A stretch of DNA of 54,844 bases from Grimontia marina (GTDB taxonomy: Bacteria; Pseudomonadota; Gammaproteobacteria; Enterobacterales; Vibrionaceae). The stretch is from NCBI RefSeq assembly GCF_900060185.1, contig NZ_FIZY01000036.1, forward strand, positions 1 to 54,844. Reading direction: 5' to 3'. Shown here in pieces: positions 44,300-53,684 of this stretch (position 1 is its first letter; each line of letters begins with the position of its first letter). The translations under genes and the position numbers were made by a program. The notes beneath the pieces are model-generated. The model was not told where the DNA came from. It worked only from the letters and a program-made list of their open reading frames with translations, and made no database searches.

Positions 44300-44562
44300 A
44301 TGAATCCAGTTGGTTGGTTTGAAATCGCAGTCAGCGATATGGACAGAGCAATGGCATTTTACGAAGAAGCGTTAGGCTTGACGCTAAGCAAACAAGAAGT
44401 GGGCGGATTGAGTCTCTTCCTTCAGGCGAGTTGACTGACGCTGTACTTTTTGATGGCGGTGACGACACCTGAAAGGGGCCGCGGTGATCACAACGCCAGT
44501 CAACCTCGCAAGATCCGACATCTTCAGGTTGTTTGGGTTTAACGTCACATTTAAGCGACAAG
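44300..44562 (+). pseudogene. Broken VOC (glyoxalase-like) family gene
   Basis: AGAGGAAG is followed by an ATG and MNPVGWFEIAVSDMDRAMAFYEEALGLTLSKQE, an unmistakable first half of a VOC-fold protein. The frame ends in TGA after 44 codons (44432-44434), whereas such proteins usually have 115-130 aa. Remnants such as KGAAVITTPVN appear in another frame further on. Small deletions and stops have destroyed it. A terminator at 44582 still follows. Confidence 0.75.
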
Positions 44563-44581
44563 TTGGAAGAAATCTGGCTTG

Positions 44582-44606
44582 GCGGTCACGTTTGTGACCG
44601 CTTTTG
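44582..44606 (+). terminator. Rho-independent terminator after the VOC pseudogene
   Basis: GCGGTCAC-GTTT-GTGACCGC is followed by TTTTG. It isolates the pseudogene from the acylase gene. Confidence 0.85.
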
Positions 44607-44738
44607 CTGAGTGGTTATTTTTTAGGCGCTCTCAATGTGTTGAAATGACAATATATACATGAAAACACCGTACATTAAGTCTAATAAACCAGTCAGCACC
44701 GACGGCATGTCGTATAACAAAGGAATCATGGAAGACTG

Positions 44739-47036
44739 ATGCTTAAGGCAATTAAATTTGTCATCTACAGTGCTATCTTGCTAGCGCTACTCTCGACAGC
44801 TGTATTTTACGGCGCGCTTACGCTCAGCCTTCCAGCCTTATCTGGCAGTACTTCTACCGACAGCATAGATCAAACCACTTATCTTCAGCGTGATGACTTG
44901 GGCACAGCAATCATCATCGCCCAGAATCGATCCGATGCCTCTTATGCGTTAGGCTTTGCCCACGGGCAGGACAGGTTCTTTCAGATGGATTTATTGCGCA
45001 GAAACGCTGCAGGTGAACTTTCAGCACTATTTGGAGAAGCTGCGCTCCCAGTTGATGAAAATCGCCGGTTCCATCAGTTTCGTAAAAGAAGCGAAGATAC
45101 GCTTAAGCGACTACCCGAAGCGGACCAGCGGGAGCTTGAGATATATTCCAACGGTGTGAATGATGCGCTGGCACAGCTCTCCGTGCCACCCTTTGAATAT
45201 TTGGTTACCAAGACCCAGCCTTTACCTTGGAAGCCGGAAGATTCACTGCTGGCGATATTCAGCATGTATCTGGATTTACAAGGAAGAAGCCTCGAAAGGG
45301 ATTTGCTAACAGATGCCCTGTACCATCAATTCGGGGATGATATCGCTGAGTTCCTGCTCCAGCCCTCACCGTTTCAGGCTGCCTTGGATGGTTCCATAAT
45401 TAAGATAAAGTCAAAGCCTGTTCCCGAACTACCTTCTTCTTTGTTGGAGACATCTCAGCGCGTCGAGATAGAAAAGTCTATTGCTGTTGGAAGCAATAAC
45501 TGGGCAGTGGAAGGCTCATTAACGCGCAATGGTAAAGCCATGCTGTCAGATGACATGCACCTTGGGCTGGCTGTTCCTGTTATCTGGTATCGCACCCAGT
45601 TAAATATCCAATCTGGTGATGATTTGTTGCAGATAACGGGTGTCAGTTTACCCGGGGCACCTGCGATTGTGGTGGGTTCCAATGGTCATGTTGCCTGGGG
45701 GTTCACCAATGGTTATATGGATACAGCAGATTGGTATCGCTTAAACCCGAAAGATAAAACCACACTGGAAACAGAAACCATTCCCCTCAAGGAGGGAGAA
45801 CATAAGTATTTGCTGGAGCAGAGCGAATTTGGTCCAGTCCGTGTTATCAACGGACAAAAATATGCGTTGAGTTGGGTTGCACACCGTGACTACGCCGTCA
45901 ACCTCAACTTGATGAAGCTTGAACAGACAACAACGGTACAGCAGGCGCTTGATACCAGCAAAACGACAGGGATTCCGCTACAAAATATGGTGCTGGCGGA
46001 TTCTGCAGGAAACATTGCCTGGCAAGCTACAGGAGCCCTCCCAGACAGGAGGGAGCCATTCGCACGACCTGAACCTTCAAATAGATATGATAAGCGTTGG
46101 CTGCAAAGTGCAAAGGATGTTCCTTATGTTGTGAACCCAAAATCGGGAAGGATATGGACGGGCAACAGCAGGGTAGTGGGTGCTAAAAAAGATAAGCGTT
46201 TCGGGAATGGGGGTTATGCACTTGGTGCGAGAAGCGCCCAGATTAAACAGCGTCTTATGGAGAAAGCCACCTTCGACATCGAAGACTTCTACGCGATTCA
46301 GCTAGACAACGAAGCCATTTTTCTCCAGCGATGGCATGGATTGTTACTGGGGGTGTTGGAGCAGGATACTTTGCTGTTCCAAGAAGATATTAAAGTACTT
46401 AATGACTGGCATAATTGTGCCTGCGAAGATTCTGTCGGCTATACCTTAGTCCGAAAGTACCGTGATGCACTGATTGATAAACTGTTTGCGCCGCTGGAAA
46501 CCAAACTCGAGGAACAGCACCTATCACTCTCCCTGATTGAACGACAAATTGAGCCAGCCCTATGGCAGTTAGTCTCGGACCGCCCCGAATCTTGGGTGCC
46601 GAGTGAGGTAGGTGACTGGAATAAGTTTCTCGTGGCACTTTACCTTGAGATGCGTGAAAGCCTGATGATCGAAATGACAGGGCATGCTAATGGCTCCCTC
46701 CAAGCACTGAAATGGGGAGAGGTAAACCAACTAAAGGTTCAGCATCCATTCAGCCGTCAGCTCCCTGTTCTTGGTAATATTCTCGATATGCCGTCAGTGC
46801 AAGGGTTTGGTGATCGCTTTATGCCAGCAGTACAAGGGCGAACTTTTGGCGCTTCTCAGCGTCTGATTGTTCAGCCGGGGGATGAAATCAATGGTGTTTT
46901 AACGCTTCCAGGTGGGCAGAGTGGTCATCCATTATCGCCTTTTTATCGTGAAGGCTTTGAATCTTACATCAACAATGCACATACACCACTGCTCCCTGGC
47001 CCTCCTGTGCAACAAATATTATTTAAGCCTAATTAG
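44739..47036 (+). CDS. Penicillin-acylase-family (S45) Ntn hydrolase
   Basis: A 765-aa precursor with an N-terminal signal or anchor helix (residues 5-33). YALGFAHGQDRFFQMDLLRRNAAGELS is the alpha-subunit signature. The self-cleavage site is VGSNNWAV with the nucleophile Ser252, followed by DMHLGLAVPVIWYR, SLPGAPAIVVGSNGHVAWGFTN. The enzyme is expected to split into two chains in the periplasm. Members hydrolyse penicillins, other amides, or acyl-homoserine lactones; the substrate here cannot be told. GGAAG precedes the ATG. Stand-alone gene. Confidence 0.92.
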   Translation: MLKAIKFVIYSAILLALLSTAVFYGALTLSLPALSGSTSTDSIDQTTYLQRDDLGTAIIIAQNRSDASYALGFAHGQDRFFQMDLLRRNAAGELSALFGEAALPVDENRRFHQFRKRSEDTLKRLPEADQRELEIYSNGVNDALAQLSVPPFEYLVTKTQPLPWKPEDSLLAIFSMYLDLQGRSLERDLLTDALYHQFGDDIAEFLLQPSPFQAALDGSIIKIKSKPVPELPSSLLETSQRVEIEKSIAVGSNNWAVEGSLTRNGKAMLSDDMHLGLAVPVIWYRTQLNIQSGDDLLQITGVSLPGAPAIVVGSNGHVAWGFTNGYMDTADWYRLNPKDKTTLETETIPLKEGEHKYLLEQSEFGPVRVINGQKYALSWVAHRDYAVNLNLMKLEQTTTVQQALDTSKTTGIPLQNMVLADSAGNIAWQATGALPDRREPFARPEPSNRYDKRWLQSAKDVPYVVNPKSGRIWTGNSRVVGAKKDKRFGNGGYALGARSAQIKQRLMEKATFDIEDFYAIQLDNEAIFLQRWHGLLLGVLEQDTLLFQEDIKVLNDWHNCACEDSVGYTLVRKYRDALIDKLFAPLETKLEEQHLSLSLIERQIEPALWQLVSDRPESWVPSEVGDWNKFLVALYLEMRESLMIEMTGHANGSLQALKWGEVNQLKVQHPFSRQLPVLGNILDMPSVQGFGDRFMPAVQGRTFGASQRLIVQPGDEINGVLTLPGGQSGHPLSPFYREGFESYINNAHTPLLPGPPVQQILFKPN

Positions 47037-47323
47037 ACTTTAATTATCATTACAAATTATTGGTGGTGGTTATCAGTGAACACCGAATGATGAAGAAATT
47101 AGAATGAATGTCGGGAGATTTTACATCTTATTTCATGTCGGAAATGATTGATATTTAGTAATAATTTCACTGTATGTTAGGATATTCTGTCCTCAAGAAT
47201 ATTATCACTTACCCCATCCATCTGTAAAAATACAAGTAAATGTGCGTGTCAATATCTGGACTTATTTAATTATTGAAGTGTTGATCCATTTTTATTTCAC
47301 TAACTTTCTTCGATTAGAAAAAT

Positions 47324-48946
47324 ATGAATATTCTCATTTGTGTGTCGGGTGGTCTTAAAAAGAGTCGTTTCATCATGAGTGACGTTCAAGATTGCCCGGG
47401 CAACTTGAGGGTATTCGATATGCAATTTGATTCTTTTTCTCATGCATCGCGCTGGCTTGACCTAGCGACATTTGGTCCAAAGAAAGGCGAAGCAAACAGT
47501 CTGATAAATAAACGCGCTAAAGATTGGTATGACGAACAAGTTTCTCTGCCAGCGACATCCCACTTAGAGCAATGCCATAAGCAATTTGAGGCGCAGGGCT
47601 ACGGTAAGATGCCATCTAAGGCAACCCGTGTTAGAGCCTGGCTGGATATCGCGTTTAACTCGAAAGACCAACTGCGACAGCGTGTCGCCTATGCGCTCTC
47701 CCAAATCTTTGTTGCTTCAGACCAAGACTCGAACCTTGCGAACCACGCACCGGCAATAGCAAACTACAACGATCTGCTTTGCCAGCATGCGTTTGGTAAC
47801 TATCGTGATTTGCTGAAAGATGTGTCACTGTCACCTGTAATGGGGCAGTACCTATCTATGGTTGGCAACATGAAAGGGGACTCGGTGAGTGCCCGCCGTC
47901 CTGATGAAAACTATGCCCGTGAGATCATGCAGCTCTTTTCAATTGGGCTTTATCAGCGTGATCTTGATGGTACATTCTTCCTTGATGGCAAAGGAAAACC
48001 GATTCCTTGCTATACGGAAAAAGACATTCAGGAATTGGCGAGGGTCTTCACCGGTTGGAACCACAGTGATGATGCACTAATGCACCCGATGGTGAACAAA
48101 AGTGCTGATCATGACCGCGGTGAAAAATGGGTCATGGCTCATCGATTCCCTAAAGATATGCCAGCAGAGCAGGAAATGGATAAGGTCATCGAACTGTTAC
48201 TGCATCATCCGTCTACCGCTCCAAATATCTGTCATGGCCTTATTCAACGCATGACCACCTCTAACCCGTCACCAGACTATGTGCGACGAGTAGCTGAGGT
48301 GTTCCTTGATAACGGTATGGGTGTGACGGGTGACCTTAAAGCGGTTGTGTGGGCAATCCTAACTGACCCCGAAGTCTACTCTGCGCCACCATCGAACATG
48401 AGTAAAGTTCGAGAGCCTTGGCTGTCTTTGGTTGCAATCTATCGCGCGCTGGATGTTAAACCAGGCGGTGGAAGTGAAGTGGTGGAAACAGATTTGGTTT
48501 ACTTAAAAACCTGTAATCAATATCCGCTGGGTTCACCATCTGTATTTAATTTTTACCTTCCGGATTATTCACCAAAAGGTGTGGTGAAAGACAATGGCCT
48601 TGTTGCTCCAGAGCTACAGATTGTCGATTGGTCGCATATTATTTATGTTCACAACTTTATTTATGGACTTCTCCGCCTGAATCTTCAAAACCTTAATTCA
48701 CCACTTAGAAAAGAGCTTTATATCGATGTGGAAGACTTTAAGGCATTGATTGCTAAAAAGGATATTGAAGGTTTCGTACAGACAACATCAGAACGCTTTT
48801 TTAATGGTGAGATGCCTTATTCACTGAAGGAATCACTTTATAAACAATACAACGGCATGGATCTTAATCCTGGTAAATGGGTACAGCGTTTATTGTTTAT
48901 TGCTCTGGCATCACCTTATTTCCATGTTCAGGAGAACCGCGCATGA
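47324..48946 (+). CDS. DUF1800 family protein
   Basis: A 540-aa protein with the DUF1800 markers DQLRQRVAYALSQIFVAS, RRPDENYAREIMQLFSIGLYQ, ELARVFTGWN and the C-terminal helical part. No signal peptide is obvious in either the full ORF or from the ATG at codon 18 (MSDVQD); neither start has a good SD. It overlaps the DUF1501 gene by 4 bp (ATGA), which is a known pairing in marine bacteria. Molecular function unknown. It could leave the cell together with its Tat-exported partner. Confidence 0.85.
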   Translation: MNILICVSGGLKKSRFIMSDVQDCPGNLRVFDMQFDSFSHASRWLDLATFGPKKGEANSLINKRAKDWYDEQVSLPATSHLEQCHKQFEAQGYGKMPSKATRVRAWLDIAFNSKDQLRQRVAYALSQIFVASDQDSNLANHAPAIANYNDLLCQHAFGNYRDLLKDVSLSPVMGQYLSMVGNMKGDSVSARRPDENYAREIMQLFSIGLYQRDLDGTFFLDGKGKPIPCYTEKDIQELARVFTGWNHSDDALMHPMVNKSADHDRGEKWVMAHRFPKDMPAEQEMDKVIELLLHHPSTAPNICHGLIQRMTTSNPSPDYVRRVAEVFLDNGMGVTGDLKAVVWAILTDPEVYSAPPSNMSKVREPWLSLVAIYRALDVKPGGGSEVVETDLVYLKTCNQYPLGSPSVFNFYLPDYSPKGVVKDNGLVAPELQIVDWSHIIYVHNFIYGLLRLNLQNLNSPLRKELYIDVEDFKALIAKKDIEGFVQTTSERFFNGEMPYSLKESLYKQYNGMDLNPGKWVQRLLFIALASPYFHVQENRA

Positions 48947-50268
48947 AACTGACAAGAAGACATTTCATTAAATCTCTCGGTGCAGCGGGCGCGACGGTGG
49001 CCGCACCAATGAGCTTTAGCGTAAAAGCAAATGGCGCAGAAGACTACAAAGCACTTGTTTGTGTATTTCTGGCTGGTGGTAACGATTTTTTCCATCAGGT
49101 GCTGCCTTTAGACAGTTGCAATTACAATAAATACGCATCATCTCGTTATTCGATCGTTGTTTCGCAAAGTATGGTAAACCCTTTGCACATCAAAGATGCT
49201 AATGGCGCACGATTTGGCCTACATAAGAGTATGACTCCACTCATGCGCTTGTTCGAAAGAGGCAAAGCGAATTTTGCGATCAACGTAGGTCCACTGTTGG
49301 CTCCTGTCACACAAAGCGACATTGTATCTAACCGTGCTGACCTGCCTCCATTCCTTTTTGCGCACAACAAACAGCAAGAAGTCTGGCAGCACAGCTGGAT
49401 GGGACAGGGCTATAGCGAAAATGGCTGGTTGGGGATGTCTATGGATGTTCTTTCTCGAAGCAACGGTGGCATGCCGAATGCGTTCTATACAGGTCCGAAT
49501 AGTCTGTTAGATGCATACAACACCGACAAAATCTTCGTTAACAGAAATGGCTTTGAGTCATTAAATATGCTTCAGAACGCCGCGATGCGATCGAGCTACG
49601 AAAATAACGCGAATCAATACTACGATTCGCCACTGACTGCAGGCTATGCAGACGTAGTGAAGCAAGCGATGTACGCACAAGATCAAATGAGCCCGATCGT
49701 CGCGTCCATTCCAATGGACAAGCGCATTCCTGCTACCAGTCTTGGCATGCAACTTCGCGCGGTTAAGCAAATGATTGAGGGGGCGCGGATGCTAGGTCAT
49801 AACCGACAAGTGTTCTATGTGACACTCGGTGGTTTTGACACTCATGATAATCAGGTGCGTCGCCAGGACGAGCTAATGAAAGAGTTTGCAGAGGGTATTG
49901 CCGCGTTTTACACCTCGCTTGAGGAAGAGGGGTTGGAAGACAGTGTATTGACCTGCACCTTGTCAGAGTTTGGTCGCACTATGCACGATAACTCACGTAA
50001 TGGCACTGATCATGGATGGGGTGGTGGTCACTTCCTGTTTGGTGGAGGTACAACCTCGAGCACATGCTTCGGTACATATCCAGATTTCACCCGAGGTGGA
50101 CAGGATGACAACGGAGAGGGGCGCTTCATCCCTAAGATTTCGCACGAACAGTATGCAGCACATGTGGTTAAATGGTTAGGGCTGAACAATGCAGCATTGA
50201 ATACGGTGTTCCCTAACCTGTACAAGTTTGGTGGAGCAATGGGAGAGGCTACTGTGGTAGCCCGCTGA
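48943..50268 (+). CDS. DUF1501 family protein with Tat signal
   Basis: A 441-aa protein is predicted from the ATG at 48943, with AGGAG about 9 nt upstream; the ORF is open further 5' in the DUF1800 gene. The N-terminus MKLTRRHFIKSLGAAGATVAAPMSFSVKANG is a twin-arginine signal (TRRHFIK). The body has VFLAGGNDFFHQVLP and the DUF1501 hallmark LSEFGRTMHDNSRNGTDHGWGG. The family belongs to the alkaline-phosphatase/sulfatase-like superfamily, so a hydrolytic or metal-dependent role is conceivable. Translationally coupled to the DUF1800 gene. Confidence 0.9.
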   Translation: MKLTRRHFIKSLGAAGATVAAPMSFSVKANGAEDYKALVCVFLAGGNDFFHQVLPLDSCNYNKYASSRYSIVVSQSMVNPLHIKDANGARFGLHKSMTPLMRLFERGKANFAINVGPLLAPVTQSDIVSNRADLPPFLFAHNKQQEVWQHSWMGQGYSENGWLGMSMDVLSRSNGGMPNAFYTGPNSLLDAYNTDKIFVNRNGFESLNMLQNAAMRSSYENNANQYYDSPLTAGYADVVKQAMYAQDQMSPIVASIPMDKRIPATSLGMQLRAVKQMIEGARMLGHNRQVFYVTLGGFDTHDNQVRRQDELMKEFAEGIAAFYTSLEEEGLEDSVLTCTLSEFGRTMHDNSRNGTDHGWGGGHFLFGGGTTSSTCFGTYPDFTRGGQDDNGEGRFIPKISHEQYAAHVVKWLGLNNAALNTVFPNLYKFGGAMGEATVVAR

Positions 50269-50291
50269 AGTTATTTTAGCGAGTCATTTCC

Positions 50292-50313
50292 AAAGCCCGC
50301 AGATGCGGGCTTT
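50292..50313 (+). terminator. Terminator of the DUF1800-DUF1501 operon
   Basis: AAAGCCCGCA and TGCGGGCTTT form a 10-bp stem with a 2-nt loop; the T-run is short (TTTG). 23 nt after the stop codon. Confidence 0.8.
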
Positions 50314-50464
50314 GTGCTTCTCATATTCAACAAAGAGAATAAAGTTGAAATTTATTATGTAGTAAAGTGTTGGGTTTTTAATGCTTTGTGTCATGTTGAA
50401 ATGGATTCATTTTACAAAATGCCATACCATTTACGTTCATTGATCACGATATAAGGGAAGAGAA

Positions 50465-51040
50465 ATGAGCGAAAGCTGGGATGATTTGGCCGCAGGGTGG
50501 GACGAAAATGAAGCGGTCATAGTGTATTCAGAGAAAGCTTTCAGCTCCCTTTGCGAACTGATCAATATCAAGGATGCAGATGTTTTAGACTTCGGCTGTG
50601 GTACGGGCCTTCTCACGGAAAAGCTCTCTCCAGAAGTCGCATCTGTTACGGCCATAGATCCTGCATCAAGGATGATCGCCGTTCTAGATGGGAAAGCGCT
50701 TTCTAACGTAGTCACTATCGTGGGTATTGTCGACGAGGCTTTTGTGCGTGGATGCCGGCAAGCAAAAAAACGGTTTGACGTGATTGTTGCTTCCTCTTCA
50801 CTCGCGTTTGTTCCTGATTATCCTGAAACCATTGCGTTGCTGACCATGTTGCTTTCCGATAAAGGTGTTCTTGTTCAGTGGGACTGGGAGAAGAGTAGTG
50901 ACTCGGGCGTTGGATTTTCAGCGAATGAGATTGAAGAAGCCTACGAAAATGCGAGTCTCAAAATGGTGTCTTTGTCGAACCCATTTAGTATGGGAGACAT
51001 TCGGGTGATTATGGCGGTCGGGCAACGAATTGATGGCTAA
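50465..51040 (+). CDS. Class I SAM-dependent methyltransferase
   Basis: A 191-aa protein with motif I VLDFGCGTGLLTEKLS, the acidic motif-II residue in AIDPASRMIAVLD, and a later strand FDVIVASSSLAFVPDYPE. It is short for the family but apparently complete. The substrate is unknown. AAGGGAAGAG precedes the ATG. Its stop codon lies inside the terminator it shares with punC. Confidence 0.85.
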   Translation: MSESWDDLAAGWDENEAVIVYSEKAFSSLCELINIKDADVLDFGCGTGLLTEKLSPEVASVTAIDPASRMIAVLDGKALSNVVTIVGIVDEAFVRGCRQAKKRFDVIVASSSLAFVPDYPETIALLTMLLSDKGVLVQWDWEKSSDSGVGFSANEIEEAYENASLKMVSLSNPFSMGDIRVIMAVGQRIDG

Positions 51041-51064
51041 AGCCGCGAAAAATTGCGGCTTTAG
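51037..51064. terminator. Bidirectional terminator overlapping the methyltransferase stop
   Basis: CTAAAGCCGC and GCGGCTTTAG are perfect 10-bp arms around an 8-nt loop between convergent genes. The stop codon TAA is part of the left arm. No long T-run. Confidence 0.75.
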
Positions 51065-51071
51065 CCAGTCA

Positions 51072-52283
51072 TTAAGCCGCCTGCGGCGAGTCTTCAATCG
51101 CTACGCGGTTAGCGTTCCAGCTCAACATCAGGCCCAGCAACACACTTGCACCAGCACCCATCATCACCGCTGATACCGTCAACAGACCTTGGAATGCCAA
51201 TGCAGATACCACGGCACTTGCTACGAAACAGATCATCGTCTGTAGGAAGTTCAGCAGACCTGCTGCTGTCGCGCTACAGGATTTGAATTCTTCCAGTGCT
51301 TTGTTCACCACGATTGGGTAAATTGCCCCGTTTGCTGCTGCCATGAAACAGAATGGGATCAGTACAGGCCATATGGTGGTCAGGTCGCTCTGCCAAGACA
51401 CCACGAAAATAACAGAAACACTGGCGATAAAGAGCCCAACAAACCACGGAAGCATGGTAGAGCTATCAAACTTGTTCAGCAACGCGCGACAGCTGTAACC
51501 GCCTACGATGAAAGCGATGGTCTGAGGTACATAGCTCATACCGATATCAGCACCGCTGTAACCCATTTCCGTCATTACGAATGGAGAACCTGTCAGCCAT
51601 GCAAAGAATGCTGCAGAACAGCCGGCGAATACCAGCATATTGCCAACAAACTTGCGCGAGCTAATGATGTTCTTGTAATCACCAACCAGTTTTGCACCCA
51701 GCTTCTCGTCGCTGCTTACCACTGGCGCACTCTCAGTCTGACGTAAAGTAGCGATAACCAGCATGGCGCCCAGAGCAACCAGCGCGATGAAAATGCTTCG
51801 CCAGCCAAACTGAGATTCCAGTGCCGCACCTGCCAATGGTGCAAGGGCAGGGGATAGAGCGACCAACGGCATGATAGTGGCAAATACGCGCTGTGACGTT
51901 TTGCTGTCGTAACGGTCGATAACTACCGCTTGCCAGATCACAGAAGCAGAACATGCTCCCAGCGCCTGGACAAAACGTGCGGCCAAGAATACTTCAATGC
52001 TTTCAGCCATAAAACAGGCAGCTGTGGCAGCACTGAACAGCGCCATACCGCCAACCAGCACTTTGATGCGGCCGATACGGTCAGAGAGCGGACCATAAAC
52101 GACTTGGCCCAGCGCCATGCCCAACAGGAACACGGTTAGCGACAGGCCAATCATGGATTGAGTTGTACCCATCTCAAGGCGGATGTTTTCAAAAGCGGGC
52201 AGGTACATATCAGTCGCCAGAAAACCGAGCATGCTCAGGCCAGCAAACCAAATCATTGTTGTCATAGGAACAGTATTTTTCAT
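51072..52283 (-). CDS. punC: Purine nucleoside MFS transporter PunC
   Basis: A 403-aa protein of the Bcr/CflA group with 12 helices. WFAGLSMLGFLATDMYLPAF, YGPLSDRIGRIKVL, VIWQAVVIDRY, CSAAFFAWLTGSPFVMTEMGYS and IPFCFMAAANGAIYPIVV match E. coli PunC (YdhC), which takes up purine nucleosides. It is divergent from the punR homologue, as in E. coli. The ATG at 52283 is used; the ORF also has an upstream TTG and a further ATG six codons on, none with a strong SD. Confidence 0.88.
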   Translation of the reverse strand: MKNTVPMTTMIWFAGLSMLGFLATDMYLPAFENIRLEMGTTQSMIGLSLTVFLLGMALGQVVYGPLSDRIGRIKVLVGGMALFSAATAACFMAESIEVFLAARFVQALGACSASVIWQAVVIDRYDSKTSQRVFATIMPLVALSPALAPLAGAALESQFGWRSIFIALVALGAMLVIATLRQTESAPVVSSDEKLGAKLVGDYKNIISSRKFVGNMLVFAGCSAAFFAWLTGSPFVMTEMGYSGADIGMSYVPQTIAFIVGGYSCRALLNKFDSSTMLPWFVGLFIASVSVIFVVSWQSDLTTIWPVLIPFCFMAAANGAIYPIVVNKALEEFKSCSATAAGLLNFLQTMICFVASAVVSALAFQGLLTVSAVMMGAGASVLLGLMLSWNANRVAIEDSPQAA

Positions 52284-52336
52284 TTTACTTATACGTTGTT
52301 GCAATATGCGCGCAGTCTACTGCTAGCGAAAAGCAC

Positions 52337-52359
52337 TGTGAAACGCTAAAATTTCCACA
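52337..52359. promoter_or_regulatory. Candidate PunR operator
   Basis: TGTGAAA (52337-52343) faces TTTCCACA (52352-52359) as an imperfect dyad, TGTG(g)AAA-N8-TTTCACA in the other orientation. It lies between punC and punR. The spacing does not fit a CRP site. Assignment to PunR is by position. Confidence 0.4.
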
Positions 52360-52383
52360 CTGCTATCAAAAAATTTGATTCGT

Positions 52384-53286
52384 ATGTTTTCTTATCAAGA
52401 TCTGCAAGTTATCGATGCTGTTGCACGCCGTGGCAGCTTTTCTACTGCAGCCGAAGAATTGCACAAAGTTCCTAGTGCGGTGAGCTATACCGTCAGACAG
52501 ATGGAAGAGAAGCTTGCTGTGAATTTATTTGAGCGATTACACCGCTCAGTCAAACTCACGCCCGCTGGCGAGTTCTTTGTGCAACAGGCTAGAGACTTGA
52601 TCAAACGGATGGATGATATTCGCGATCAAACCCAGCGTGTCGCCAACGGTTGGACGCGAAGCGTTTCTCTGGCGCTTGATAACGTGGTGCGTGAAGATCG
52701 TGTCGATTCATTGGTTCGGGACTTCTACGATGCTTTCCCTGACGTGGAATTACTGCTGACGATGGAAGTGTTCAATGGCGTATGGGATGCTCTGGCTTAT
52801 GACAGGGCGGACATAGCCATTGGGGCAACTGCTGCGGTACCAGTCAGCGGAAACCTGAGCTATCGTGATATGGGCATCCTCACCTGGCGGTTTGTGGTTT
52901 CGAAAGACCACCCTCTAGTGGCAGAACCTGAACCTCTCAGACATGAACAACTGCTGGCTTACCCTGCAATTTGTCTTGAAGACACCTCCCGCATTCTTCC
53001 CAAACGTGCTACCTGGCTGCTCGACAATCAGCGTCGCCTCACTGTACCTAACTGGCACAGTGCGATTCAGTGTTTTCGTTCTGGTCTTGGCATTGGGGCC
53101 ATGCCTTCACACATGGCTAAACCGTACCTCGAAAATGGTGAATTAATAGAAAAAACGTTAGTGGAACCACCCGCAAAAAGCCCATGTTGTATTGCTTGGC
53201 GGTCAGACAAAGAAAATCCAGCAGTGAACTGGATCTTAGATTATCTTGGTGATGCTGAAAAAGCCCACAAAGAATGGCTGGAGTGA
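52384..53286 (+). CDS. punR: LysR-family activator PunR
   Basis: A 300-aa regulator with HTH LQVIDAVARRGSFSTAAEELHKVPSAVSYTVRQMEE and an effector domain containing VELLLTMEVFNGVWDALAYDRADIAIGAT, LEDTSRILPKRATWLLDNQRRLTVPNW, YLGDAEKAHKEWLE. These stretches align with E. coli PunR (YdhB). It senses purine nucleosides and activates punC. Start at the ATG 52384; the TTG 9 nt earlier is less likely. Confidence 0.9.
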   Translation: MFSYQDLQVIDAVARRGSFSTAAEELHKVPSAVSYTVRQMEEKLAVNLFERLHRSVKLTPAGEFFVQQARDLIKRMDDIRDQTQRVANGWTRSVSLALDNVVREDRVDSLVRDFYDAFPDVELLLTMEVFNGVWDALAYDRADIAIGATAAVPVSGNLSYRDMGILTWRFVVSKDHPLVAEPEPLRHEQLLAYPAICLEDTSRILPKRATWLLDNQRRLTVPNWHSAIQCFRSGLGIGAMPSHMAKPYLENGELIEKTLVEPPAKSPCCIAWRSDKENPAVNWILDYLGDAEKAHKEWLE

Positions 53287-53291
53287 ACCCA

Positions 53292-53672
53292 TTAACTTTG
53301 CTCCACCAATGGATATCCCGCGGAAGACCACTGGGTAATGCCTCCCTTTAGTGAGCTCACATTGTTGAAGCCCATTCTCTTCAAAGATTCTGTTGCTAAA
53401 GCTGAGCGTGCACCTGAACGACAGTAGAGAACAATAGGGGCGTTAGAAACATCTTCTACTTTTAAGGTGTCGACGAGGTATGCAATGATATTCATTTCCA
53501 GTGTTCCTCTGGGAATAGGATACGAGTTGGAGATAATTCCACCCTCTAATTCTTGGGGCTCTCGCACATCAATGAGAACTACTTCGTCAGCACTTTCGCT
53601 GAGTTGCTTTGGTGATATCTCTATGATTTTTTCTTTAATAACATCGACGAATTGCTGACTGGTTAAGAGCAT
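53292..53672 (-). CDS. Rhodanese-like sulfurtransferase
   Basis: A 126-aa single rhodanese domain: VVLIDVREPQELEGGIISNSYPIPRG, the active-site loop YCRSGARS with Cys84, and GFNNVSSLKGGITQWSSAGYPL. It has no signal peptide, so it acts in the cytoplasm. It lies 12 nt after the TauE/SafE permease gene on the same strand, a common pair in sulfide/sulfite or thiosulfate handling. Confidence 0.9.
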   Translation of the reverse strand: MLLTSQQFVDVIKEKIIEISPKQLSESADEVVLIDVREPQELEGGIISNSYPIPRGTLEMNIIAYLVDTLKVEDVSNAPIVLYCRSGARSALATESLKRMGFNNVSSLKGGITQWSSAGYPLVEQS

Positions 53673-53684
53673 AGGTTTTTCCTT

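Noticed and set aside
52337-52359. CRP site between punC and punR
   Set aside because: The half-sites are too far apart for TGTGA-N6-TCACA.
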